Source of the DNA: Acidobacteriota bacterium
GTDB lineage: Bacteria > Acidobacteriota > Vicinamibacteria > Vicinamibacterales > Fen-181
Assembly: GCA_021779795.1 (NCBI GenBank)
Contig: JAJXZZ010000218.1
Span: 1 to 5,827, forward strand
Direction of reading: 5' to 3'
DNA length: 5,827 bases
The notes beneath the pieces were generated by a model, which saw only the letters and a program-made list of their open reading frames with translations, had not been told where the DNA came from and did no database searches. Numbering within the stretch: position 1 is the stretch's first letter; the number at the start of each line of letters is the position of its first letter. Of this stretch, positions 1 to 5,827 are shown piece after piece. Position numbers and translations under genes: made by a program.

Positions 1-576
1 CAGTTCGACGGCGAGGGGCGCGGGTTCAGCTTTCAGCGGGACGAGCCGCTCGACATGCGGATGGATCGGTCGGCGGGCCCGACGGCCGCCGACCTGATCG
101 CCGGCCTCGAGGAAGAGGACCTGGCGGACCTGATCTACCGGTGGGGCGAGGAGCGGTATTCGCGGCGGATCGCGCGCGAGGTCGTCGAGGCGCGGCGCGG
201 GGGCCGCATCGAGACGACGGGCCAGCTGGCCGCGCTCGTGCGGCGCGCGGTGCCGCGCCGGGGGTACTCGCCGATCCACCCCGCGACGCGCACGTTCCAG
301 GCGCTGCGGATCGCGGTGAACGGCGAACTCGAGGGGCTCGACGACTTCGTCGACCGGGCGTGCCGGCGGCTGGCGCCGGGCGGCCGGCTGGTCGTGCTGG
401 CGTTTCACTCGCTCGAGGATCGCGTCGTGAAGCACACGCTGCGCCGCCTGGCCGCGGAGGAGAAGGCGACGTTCAGGCTGCTGGCCCGCCGGGCCGCGCA
501 GGCGGACGAGCACGAGGTGGCGGCGAACCCCCGGTCGCGGAGCGCGAAGCTGCGGGCCGTCGAGCGGGTCGCGTGA
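1..576 (+). CDS. rsmH: 16S rRNA (cytosine-1402-N4)-methyltransferase RsmH (MraW), C-terminal part, cut by the left edge
   Basis: RsmH uses S-adenosylmethionine to methylate N4 of C1402 in 16S rRNA, in the P site of the small subunit. The frame is open from base 1 and ends with TGA at 574-576, giving 191 residues of a family usually near 310. The missing part holds the N-terminal SAM-binding glycine motif. Family landmarks seen in order are RGFSFQRDEPLDMRMD near the left edge, GEERYSRRIAREVVEARR, IHPATRTFQALRIAVNGELE, the LAPGGRLVVLAFHSLEDRVVK block, and the closing NPRSRSAKLRAVER. The stretch between HSLEDR and NPRSRS is shorter than in E. coli and has alanines where many homologues have a Pro-rich segment, so it is somewhat divergent but looks functional. 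ATG codons at 55 and 61 are internal methionines (the DMRMD motif), not starts. The position directly before ftsL is the standard dcw arrangement. Confidence 0.96.
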   Translation, partial: QFDGEGRGFSFQRDEPLDMRMDRSAGPTAADLIAGLEEEDLADLIYRWGEERYSRRIAREVVEARRGGRIETTGQLAALVRRAVPRRGYSPIHPATRTFQALRIAVNGELEGLDDFVDRACRRLAPGGRLVVLAFHSLEDRVVKHTLRRLAAEEKATFRLLARRAAQADEHEVAANPRSRSAKLRAVERVA

Positions 577-591
577 GACGGGTTTCCTGGC

Positions 592-597
592 AGGGGG
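592..597 (+). promoter_or_regulatory. Probable ribosome binding site of ftsL
   Basis: AGGGGG lies 7 bases before ATG 605 in the only real gap of the window (577-604, 28 bases). It supports this start. The gap itself shows no -10/-35 pair and no terminator hairpin, so I read rsmH and ftsL as cotranscribed. Confidence 0.55.
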
Positions 598-604
598 CCG
601 CGCG

Positions 605-1006
605 ATGTACGGCAGGTCACGGACGACGACGGCATTCGAGGTGAGCCCGGCGCTGCCGCCGCAGCAGGTCGTCCTCGAGGTCGATCGGTCGCGGCAGGCC
701 GAGTACTGGCGGTGGCTGGTCATCGGCCTGGTGGTGCTGGCGGCCGCGCTGTTCGACGGCTGGCAGCGGTCGGTGCCCGTCTCCAACGGCTACCGGCTCG
801 AGGAGATCCGCCGCGCCATGACCGAGGAGGACGCGGTCGGGCGCCGCCTGCGCCTGGAGGTCGCGGCGCTCAGCTCGCCGGCCCGCGTGGAGTGGCTGGC
901 GACGAACCGCCTGCACCTGGTCGCGCCCGGCCGCGGCGATGCCGTCGTGATCGAGCGTGTCGTGCCGCCGCCGGCGCCGCCGTCGTCGGTCGTGGCCGCC
1001 CGGTAG
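605..1006 (+). CDS. ftsL: FtsL-like bitopic cell division protein
   Basis: This 133-residue protein has the layout of FtsL, the small divisome protein that pairs with FtsB and FtsQ and helps activate FtsWI septal peptidoglycan synthesis. Residues 1-36 form a polar cytoplasmic tail, residues about 37-50 (WLVIGLVVLAAALF) are one membrane segment, and residues about 62-90 are a charged helix suited to a coiled coil. After this comes the SPARVEWLATNRLHLVAP block, which resembles the usual FtsL end (a Pro-Arg helix, then L-x-L/M-V-x-P). A Pro-rich tail with PPPAPP closes the protein. I chose ATG 605 because AGGGGG at 592-597 precedes it by 7 bases; GTG 641 is a weaker alternative. FtsL diverges fast, so the call rests mostly on topology and on the place between rsmH and ftsI. 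The IERV ending of the conserved block resembles acidobacterial FtsL as I remember it. Confidence 0.85.
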   Translation: MYGRSRTTTAFEVSPALPPQQVVLEVDRSRQAEYWRWLVIGLVVLAAALFDGWQRSVPVSNGYRLEEIRRAMTEEDAVGRRLRLEVAALSSPARVEWLATNRLHLVAPGRGDAVVIERVVPPPAPPSSVVAAR

Positions 1007-1009
1007 GAG
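1005..1009 (+). promoter_or_regulatory. Ribosome binding site of ftsI across the ftsL stop codon
   Basis: AGGAG at 1005-1009 shares two bases with the ftsL TAG (1004-1006) and stands 5 bases before ATG 1015. It fixes the ftsI start and rules out the much longer in-frame extension up to ATG 712. A ribosome terminating on ftsL would sit on this site, which suggests coupling of the two divisome proteins (inference). Confidence 0.75.
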
Positions 1010-1014
1010 CGAAC

Positions 1015-3048
1015 ATGGTCGAATCGCGCGATCCCGAACGCTGGCGACGCACCACGAGGCCCCGCCTCGTGGTGGTCGGCGCGCTGTTCGCCGTCTGCGT
1101 CGCCGCCGTGTTCGTCCGCCTCGTGGACCTGCAGGTGTTCCAGCGGGCCGAGCTCCAGGAGCGGGCCGAGAACCAGCAGACCAACCTGGTGGAGGTGCCG
1201 GCGCCGCGCGGCGACCTGCTCGACCGGCACGGCCGGGTGCTGGCCTACAGCGTGGACGTGGACACGATCTGCGCGGTGCCGAGCCGGGTGAAGGAGCCGG
1301 CGCGGGCCGCCGCGAGGATCTGCGCCGCGCTCGGCGACTGCGACCGCGCCGAGCGCGCGGCGATGGCGAAGCGGCTCGCCCGGAAGGGCTCGTTCGCCTA
1401 CGTCCGGCGCCGCGTGAACCCCGACCAGGCGCGGCGCGTCGCGGCGCTGAAGATCGACGGGATTCACTTCATCCAGGAGCCGCGGCGGTTCTACCCGAAC
1501 CGCGAGCTGGCCGCCTCGGTGCTCGGCTACGTCGGGTCGGAGAACCGCGGCCTGGCCGGGCTCGAGGCGACCTACGACGCGCAGCTCCGCGGCGAGCCCG
1601 GCCGCATGCTGCTCGAGTTCGACGGCCGCAAACGCGGCCCGCACGTGTTCAACCGCGTCGGCCAGCCGCCGGTGCCCGGCACCTCGCTCGAGCTGACGAT
1701 CGACGAGTACCTGCAGTACCTCGCCGAGCGCGAGCTCGCGGCGGGCGTCGTCGAGAACAAGGCCGAGGGCGGCGCGGTCGTGATCATGAACCCGGTGACG
1801 GGCGAGATCCTCGCGCTCGCGAGCTACCCGACGTTCAACCCGAACTCCTACGGCCTGTTCCCGCCCGCGGCGCAGCGCAACCGGGCCGTGCAGGACGTGT
1901 ACGAGCCCGGGTCCACCTTCAAGATCGTCACCGCCTCGGCGGCGCTCGAGGAGAAGGTGATGCGCCCGACCGACATCGTGGACACCGGCGGCGGCGCGAT
2001 CGCCGTCGGTCCGAGGCGCGTCGTGCACGACGCCGAGGGGCACGCCTACGGGGCGATCACCTTCACCGACGTGATCGTCAAGTCGAGCAACGTCGGCGCG
2101 ATCAAGATCGGCTTCCGCGTCGGCGCCCAGCGGCTCGGGCAGTACGTGACGCGCTTCGGGTTCGGCACGCGGCTCTCCCCGGACTTCCCCGGCGAGAGCC
2201 CCGGGATCGTGTGGCGGCCGTCGCAGTGGACCGACAGCGCGCTGGCCTCGGTGTCGATGGGCTACCAGGTCGGCGTGACGCCGCTCCAGATGGCCACCGC
2301 CGCGAGCGTCGTGGCCAACGGCGGCGAACTCGTCCAGCCGCGGATCGTCCGGGCGATCATCGGCCCCGAGGGGCGGGTGCCGGTGCCCCGGAAGGTCCTC
2401 CGCCGCGTGACCTCGGCCGAGACCGCGGCCGAGATGACCGCGATCATGGAGGACGTCGTCACGGAGGGCACCGGGAAGGCGGCCGCGCTCGCCGACTACA
2501 CCGTCGCCGGCAAGACCGGCACGGCGAACAAGAACCAGGACGGGCACTACCTCGAGCACGACTACAACTGCTCGTTCGTCGGGTTCGTGCCCTCGCGCAA
2601 GCCCGCGCTCACGATCATCGTCGTGATCGACACGCCGCGCGGCCCGAACCCGCCGTTCGGCGGCACGGTGTCGGCGCCCATCTTTCGCCGCATCGCCGAC
2701 GAGGCGCTGCGCTACCTCGGCGTCGCGCCGACGATCAATCCCGTTCCGCCGGTGCTCGTGGCGCACCACGAGCGCCGCGGCGACACGATGACGGTGGCGG
2801 GGCCGGCGCGGCCGCTGACGATCGTGCCCGCCGTCGCCCCCGTCGCGGCGGGCCAGGTCGTCCTCCCCGAACTGCGCGGCCTGAGCGGCCGCGAAGCGCT
2901 CCGCGTGCTCGCGAGGATCGGCATCACGCCGCGCCTGGCCGGCGAGGGCGTCGTCGTCGACCAGCGGCCGCTCCCCGGCACCGCGATCGAGCCCGGGGGC
3001 TCGTGCCTCCTGGAACTCGGCCACCCGTCCCCGGGGCTGCACCCATGA
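1015..3048 (+). CDS. ftsI: Septal peptidoglycan transpeptidase FtsI/PBP3 (class B PBP) with one PASTA domain
   Basis: This DD-transpeptidase cross-links stem peptides in septal peptidoglycan, anchored in the inner membrane with its catalytic domain outside. It has 677 residues. After a basic N-terminus, residues about 18-34 form the membrane anchor. RGDLLDRHGRVLA at 65-77 begins the pedestal domain, and the transpeptidase domain covers roughly 245-580. All three active-site motifs are present: S300-TFK with the acylated serine, SSN at 357-359 and KTGT at 500-503. Residues about 581-614 form a Pro/Ala/Val-rich linker, and about 615-671 form a single PASTA domain (LPELRGLSGREALRVLARIG, then a DQRPLPGT block). 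E. coli PBP3 has 588 residues and no PASTA; the extra length here is mostly linker plus PASTA. No glycosyltransferase domain is present, hence class B. A SpoVD-like or other class B PBP is less likely given ftsL directly upstream. C86, C103, C109 and C519 lie outside the membrane. Confidence 0.96.
   Translation: MVESRDPERWRRTTRPRLVVVGALFAVCVAAVFVRLVDLQVFQRAELQERAENQQTNLVEVPAPRGDLLDRHGRVLAYSVDVDTICAVPSRVKEPARAAARICAALGDCDRAERAAMAKRLARKGSFAYVRRRVNPDQARRVAALKIDGIHFIQEPRRFYPNRELAASVLGYVGSENRGLAGLEATYDAQLRGEPGRMLLEFDGRKRGPHVFNRVGQPPVPGTSLELTIDEYLQYLAERELAAGVVENKAEGGAVVIMNPVTGEILALASYPTFNPNSYGLFPPAAQRNRAVQDVYEPGSTFKIVTASAALEEKVMRPTDIVDTGGGAIAVGPRRVVHDAEGHAYGAITFTDVIVKSSNVGAIKIGFRVGAQRLGQYVTRFGFGTRLSPDFPGESPGIVWRPSQWTDSALASVSMGYQVGVTPLQMATAASVVANGGELVQPRIVRAIIGPEGRVPVPRKVLRRVTSAETAAEMTAIMEDVVTEGTGKAAALADYTVAGKTGTANKNQDGHYLEHDYNCSFVGFVPSRKPALTIIVVIDTPRGPNPPFGGTVSAPIFRRIADEALRYLGVAPTINPVPPVLVAHHERRGDTMTVAGPARPLTIVPAVAPVAAGQVVLPELRGLSGREALRVLARIGITPRLAGEGVVVDQRPLPGTAIEPGGSCLLELGHPSPGLHP
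2857..3027 (+). other. PASTA domain at the FtsI C-terminus
   Basis: Residues about 615-671 of FtsI show the PASTA pattern: a hydrophobic strand with LPELRGLS, a helix REALRVLARIG, a short strand (ITPRLAGEGVVVDQ), a QRPLPGTAIEPGG turn and a final strand CLLELG. PASTA domains occur in PBP2x-type enzymes and in Ser/Thr kinases, where they bind muropeptides or help to position the enzyme. Only one copy is visible, against two in pneumococcal PBP2x. Its binding partner cannot be told from the sequence. Confidence 0.8.
3045..3048 (+). promoter_or_regulatory. ATGA stop-start overlap of ftsI and murE
   Basis: The murE ATG (3045-3047) overlaps the ftsI TGA (3046-3048). Only a weak GGGG (3033-3036) stands in place of a Shine-Dalgarno sequence, so murE translation probably depends on ribosomes that finish ftsI and restart (inference). 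Confidence 0.75.
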
Positions 3049-4595
3049 CGCTCGCGGACCTGCTGGCCTCGCTCGGCGACCTCGCGCCCGCCCTCGAGGC
3101 GGGGCCGGGATCGCCGCTCGCCGCGAGGACGGTCAAGGCCGTGGCCTACGACTCCAGGCGCGTCGCGGCCGGGTCGGTGTTCGTGGCGCTCAAGGGGCAG
3201 AAGGCCGACGGCGTGGCCTTCGCCGTGCAGGCGCTCGCGCGCGGCGCCATCGCCGTCGTCGCCGAGCGCGCGAAGCCGCCCGACGTCGCCGCCCCGTGGA
3301 TCGTCGTGAGCGACGCCCGCCTGGCGCTGGCCCGGCTCGCCGCCGCGTTCTTCGGCCACCCCTCGCGCGAGCTCGCCGTCGTCGGCATCACCGGCACCAA
3401 CGGCAAGACGACGACCGCGTACCTCGTGAACGCGCTGTTCGAGGCCGCCGGCACCCGCTGCGGCCTGCTCGGCACGATCGTCTACCGGGCGGGCGGCGAG
3501 GAGCGGCCGGCGACGCGCACGACCCCCGAGTCGGTGGACGTGCAGCAGATGCTGCGCGAGATGGTCGCGAGCGGCTGCGGCGCCTGCGCCATGGAGGTCT
3601 CGTCGCACGCGCTCGCGCAGCGCCGCGTGGACGGCACGCGGTTCGCCGCCGGCGTGTTCACCAACCTGACGCGCGACCACCTCGACTTTCACGGCGACAT
3701 GGAGACGTACTTCGCCGCCAAGCGCCGGCTGTTCGAGATGCTCGGCCCCGGCGGCGCGGCCGTCGTCAACGCCGACGACCCGCGCGGGCCGTCGCTCGCG
3801 GGGCTGGCGGGGCGGACGATCACCTACGCCATCGACCGCGCGGCCGACGTGCGCCCGACCGGCCTGGCGTACTCCCTGCGCGGGTTCGCGTTCGAGGCCG
3901 CCACGCCCGCGGGTCCGATCGAGGTCCGGTCGCGCCTGGTCGGCCGGCCCAACGTGTACAACGTGCTCGCCGCGATCGGCGCCGGCCTCGCGTGCGGGCT
4001 CCCCGCCGACGCGATCGCGCGCGGCCTGGCCGAGACCGGCCACGTGCCCGGCCGCTTCGAGGTCGTCTCGGACGAGCGCGACGACGTCACCGTCATCGTG
4101 GACTACGCGCACACCGACGACGCGCTCAAGAACCTGCTCGAGACGGCGCGCCCCTTGGCCACCGCGCGCCTCGTCACCGTCTTCGGCGCCGGCGGGGACC
4201 GCGACCGCACGAAGCGGCCCCTGATGGGCGCCGTCGCCGCCCGGCTGAGCGACCTCGTGATCATCACCTCCGACAACCCGCGCAGCGAGGACCCGGCGGC
4301 GATCATCGAGGAAATCAAGCTCGGCGTGGCGATGCCGGCCGAGCGCACCAGGCCGGCCGAGGCCCGCGAGGGGCAGGCCAAGTACACCCCTCCCAGGCCG
4401 ACGGCGCACCTCGCGATCGTGGACCGGAAGCTGGCCATCGAGCGCGCGGTCGGCCTCGCCCGGCCGGACGACGTGATCGTCATCGCCGGCAAGGGGCACG
4501 AGAAGTACCAGCAGATCGGCGACCGGGAGATCCCCTTCGACGACGTCGCGGTGGCGAGGGCGGCCCTCGACCGGCGGCGGGAGGGACGGACGTGA
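3045..4595 (+). CDS. murE: UDP-MurNAc-L-Ala-D-Glu : meso-diaminopimelate ligase MurE
   Basis: MurE is the cytoplasmic ATP-dependent ligase that adds the third amino acid to the peptidoglycan precursor. The product has 516 residues; E. coli MurE has 495. The N-terminal UDP-binding domain carries YDSRR with D36 and ALKGQKADG. The ATP loop is GTNGKTTT at 117-124. TTPES at 159-163 is the usual substrate-binding motif, followed by MEVSSHAL and TNLTRDHLDFHG. K226 in AAKRRLF matches the lysine that is carbamylated in the family (K224 in E. coli). DNPR at 410-413, followed by SEDP, and GKGHE at 482-486 are the meso-DAP specificity motifs; a lysine-adding enzyme would differ at DNPR. Residues about 430-454, between the DNPR helix and IVDRKLAI, look like an insertion rich in Pro, Arg, Glu and Ala. 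ATG 3045 was chosen because it overlaps the ftsI stop and the domain begins at once after it; the frame is open far upstream only because of base composition. Confidence 0.97.
   Translation: MTLADLLASLGDLAPALEAGPGSPLAARTVKAVAYDSRRVAAGSVFVALKGQKADGVAFAVQALARGAIAVVAERAKPPDVAAPWIVVSDARLALARLAAAFFGHPSRELAVVGITGTNGKTTTAYLVNALFEAAGTRCGLLGTIVYRAGGEERPATRTTPESVDVQQMLREMVASGCGACAMEVSSHALAQRRVDGTRFAAGVFTNLTRDHLDFHGDMETYFAAKRRLFEMLGPGGAAVVNADDPRGPSLAGLAGRTITYAIDRAADVRPTGLAYSLRGFAFEAATPAGPIEVRSRLVGRPNVYNVLAAIGAGLACGLPADAIARGLAETGHVPGRFEVVSDERDDVTVIVDYAHTDDALKNLLETARPLATARLVTVFGAGGDRDRTKRPLMGAVAARLSDLVIITSDNPRSEDPAAIIEEIKLGVAMPAERTRPAEAREGQAKYTPPRPTAHLAIVDRKLAIERAVGLARPDDVIVIAGKGHEKYQQIGDREIPFDDVAVARAALDRRREGRT
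4579..4586 (+). promoter_or_regulatory. Strong ribosome binding site of murF inside the end of murE
   Basis: GGGAGGGA contains GGAGG at 4580-4584, 7 bases before GTG 4592. It decides the murF start in favour of this GTG over the in-frame GTG at 4604. It is the best Shine-Dalgarno match in the window and may compensate for the GTG start. Confidence 0.8.
4592..4595 (+). promoter_or_regulatory. GTGA stop-start overlap of murE and murF
   Basis: The murF GTG (4592-4594) overlaps the murE TGA (4593-4595). Unlike the ftsI/murE junction, this one also has a strong ribosome binding site, so fresh initiation as well as coupled restart is possible. Confidence 0.75.
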
Positions 4596-5827
4596 CGGGG
4601 CCCGTGGCCCTGGCCGTCGGGGACGTGGCGGCCGCCGTGCAAGGCCGGCTGCTGTCTGGCGACGCCGCGGCCCCGGTGCCGGGCGTCTCGATCGACACGC
4701 GCACGCTGAAGGGCGGCGACCTGTTCTTCGCGATTCGCGGCGAGCGGTTCGACGGGCACGACTTCGTCGCGGCGGCGTTCGCGGCGGGGGCCGGCGGCGC
4801 GGTCGTCAGCGAGCCGGTGACCGCACTGCCGCCCGGCGTGGTGGCCGGGCGGGCGCTGGTCGTCGTGGCCGACACGACGCGGGCGCTGCAGCACCTCGCG
4901 CGCGCGGTGCGGTGGCGGTCGGGCGCGCGCGTCGTCGCCATCACCGGCAGCGCCGGCAAGACGACGACCAAGGACGTGACGGCGGCGTTCCTGGGGCTGC
5001 GGTTCCAGGTGATGCGGTCCACGGGCAACCTCAACAACCACATCGGCCTGCCGCTGTCGCTGCTGGAGTTGCGCGGCGGGGCCGAGGTCGCGGTGGTCGA
5101 GCTCGGGATGAACCACGCGGGCGAGATCCGCCGGCTCGTCGAGATCGCCGACCCCGACGTCAGGGTGTGGACCAACGTCGGGGAGGTGCACCTGGAGTTC
5201 TTCCCGTCGGTCGAGGCGATCGCCGACGCGAAGGCCGAGGTGCTCGAGGGGGCCACGCGGGAGACGCGCCTGGTGGCCAACGCCGACGACCCCCGCGTGA
5301 TGGCCCGCGTCGGGGCCTTCCCGGGCCGCCTGGTGACCTTCGGCACGTCGCCGGGCGCCGGCGTGAGGGCCACGGAGATCGAGGACCGCGGCATCGACGG
5401 GATGGCGGCGCGCGTCGAGACCCCTGCGGGCCGCGCCCGCTTCGACGTGCCGCTGCTCGGCGCGGGCAACCTGCAGAACGTGCTGGCGGCCGCGGCCGTG
5501 GCGTCCGGCTTCGACGTGCCGCTCGAGGCAATGGCCGAGCGGGCGCGCGCGCTGCGCGCCTCGGCGCACCGCGGCGACGTGATGCGCCTCGGCCAGGGCG
5601 TCGTCGTGGTGGACGATTCGTACAACTCGAACCCCGGCGCCCTGCGGGGCGCGCTGGCCGTCGTGGCCGGCGACCGGCGGTTCGGCCGGCGCGTGGCGGT
5701 GCTCGGCGAGATGCTCGAGCTCGGGCCGCAGGGCCTCGCGCTGCACGAGGCGTGCGGCCGCGCGGCCGCCGCGTCCGGCCTGTCGCTGCTGGTGACGGTC
5801 GGCGGCGAGCCCGCGCGCCTCATGGGC
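4592..5827 (+). CDS. murF: UDP-MurNAc-tripeptide : D-Ala-D-Ala ligase MurF, cut by the right edge
   Basis: MurF ligates D-Ala-D-Ala to the UDP-MurNAc tripeptide made by MurE, using ATP, and so completes the cytoplasmic pentapeptide precursor. The frame is open to the end of the window: 412 residues are present of a family usually near 450-470, so only the last part of the C-terminal domain is missing. Landmarks are IDTRTLKGGDLFFAIRGERF in the UDP-binding domain (residues 34-53), the ATP loop TGSAGKTTTKD at 118-128, STGNLNNHIGLPLSLL from 143, VELGMNHAGEI at 169-179, TNVGEVHLEFF from 194, AKAEVLEG with K214, NADD at 230-233, DDSYNSNP at 341-348 and VLGEMLELG at 370-378. The motif usually written G-x-H-N reads GAGN at 290-293, so glycine replaces histidine. 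It starts at GTG, with the start overlapping the murE stop. Leucine codons favour CTG, while ftsI and murE favour CTC. Confidence 0.96.
   Translation, partial: MTGPVALAVGDVAAAVQGRLLSGDAAAPVPGVSIDTRTLKGGDLFFAIRGERFDGHDFVAAAFAAGAGGAVVSEPVTALPPGVVAGRALVVVADTTRALQHLARAVRWRSGARVVAITGSAGKTTTKDVTAAFLGLRFQVMRSTGNLNNHIGLPLSLLELRGGAEVAVVELGMNHAGEIRRLVEIADPDVRVWTNVGEVHLEFFPSVEAIADAKAEVLEGATRETRLVANADDPRVMARVGAFPGRLVTFGTSPGAGVRATEIEDRGIDGMAARVETPAGRARFDVPLLGAGNLQNVLAAAAVASGFDVPLEAMAERARALRASAHRGDVMRLGQGVVVVDDSYNSNPGALRGALAVVAGDRRFGRRVAVLGEMLELGPQGLALHEACGRAAAASGLSLLVTVGGEPARLMG

Noticed and set aside
577..604. Possible promoter or small RNA between rsmH and ftsL
   Set aside because: The gap is only 28 bases and holds just a ribosome binding site; no -10/-35 elements or stable structure are visible.
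141..644. A 167-codon + strand frame within rsmH running past its end
   Set aside because: It is a shadow frame of rsmH, Arg/Gly/Ala-rich and without domain features; the rsmH frame holds all the conserved motifs.
712..1014. N-terminal extension of FtsI back to ATG 712
   Set aside because: It overlaps ftsL in another frame, has low-complexity Arg/Gly/Ala content, and the AGGAG before ATG 1015 marks the true start just before the membrane anchor.
1624..1639. Perfect hairpin GGCCGC-AAAC-GCGGCC
   Set aside because: It lies inside ftsI, encodes ordinary residues and is not followed by a T run, so it is no terminator; short palindromes are expected at this GC content.
790..3042. Long open frames on the - strand opposite ftsI (790-3042), murE (2712-4499) and murF (4103-5746, 4480-5823)
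   Set aside because: Their translations are Arg/Ala/Gly/Pro-rich or low in complexity, match no family, and lie opposite genes with full sets of conserved motifs. Stop codons are rare in every frame at this GC content.
957..3044. The murE frame stays open upstream through all of ftsI, suggesting a fusion protein
   Set aside because: The upstream translation is an Arg-rich shadow of ftsI. MurE similarity begins right after ATG 3045, which overlaps the ftsI stop.
5542..5560. 7-bp inverted repeat GGCGCGC / GCGCGCC
   Set aside because: It is within murF, encodes an Arg-Ala-Leu-Arg helix and has no T run; it is explained by base composition.

Overview
The window is a continuous stretch of a very GC-rich (by eye above 70%) bacterial division and cell wall (dcw) cluster. 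All genes lie on the + strand: rsmH (3' part) - ftsL - ftsI - murE - murF (5' part). The longest gap between coding regions is 28 bases. I see no RNA gene, mobile element, CRISPR array, promoter or terminator.

Layout: bases 1-576 encode the C-terminal 191 residues of the 16S rRNA methyltransferase RsmH. Bases 605-1006 encode a small single-pass FtsL-like division protein. Bases 1015-3048 encode a 677-residue class B penicillin-binding protein (FtsI/PBP3) with one C-terminal PASTA domain. Bases 3045-4595 encode MurE, whose DNPR motif points to meso-diaminopimelate as the added amino acid. From 4592 to the right edge is MurF without its last few dozen residues. ftsI/murE and murE/murF each share a 4-base stop-start overlap (ATGA and GTGA), and the ftsI ribosome binding site lies across the ftsL stop codon. 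This looks like one translationally coupled unit whose promoter lies to the left of the window.

How the genes work together: MurE and MurF add the third amino acid and the terminal D-Ala-D-Ala to the UDP-MurNAc peptide in the cytoplasm. FtsI later cross-links the resulting peptides at the septum, where FtsL helps recruit and activate the septal synthase. RsmH methylates the ribosomal P site and is a standard member of the cluster.

Organism: the DAP-type MurE, the FtsI with a single PASTA domain, the form of the FtsL C-terminus and the extreme GC content fit a Gram-negative-type, high-GC lineage. From memory of family sequences, the FtsI and FtsL look most like Acidobacteriota, probably class Vicinamibacteria. 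This is an inference and not proven; Myxococcota is the main alternative.

The region is ordinary core-genome content. I found no new system. The points worth a second look are modest: an apparent insertion in the MurE C-terminal domain, the FtsI PASTA domain and extracytoplasmic cysteines, a shift in leucine codon choice between genes, and a His-to-Gly change in a MurF motif.
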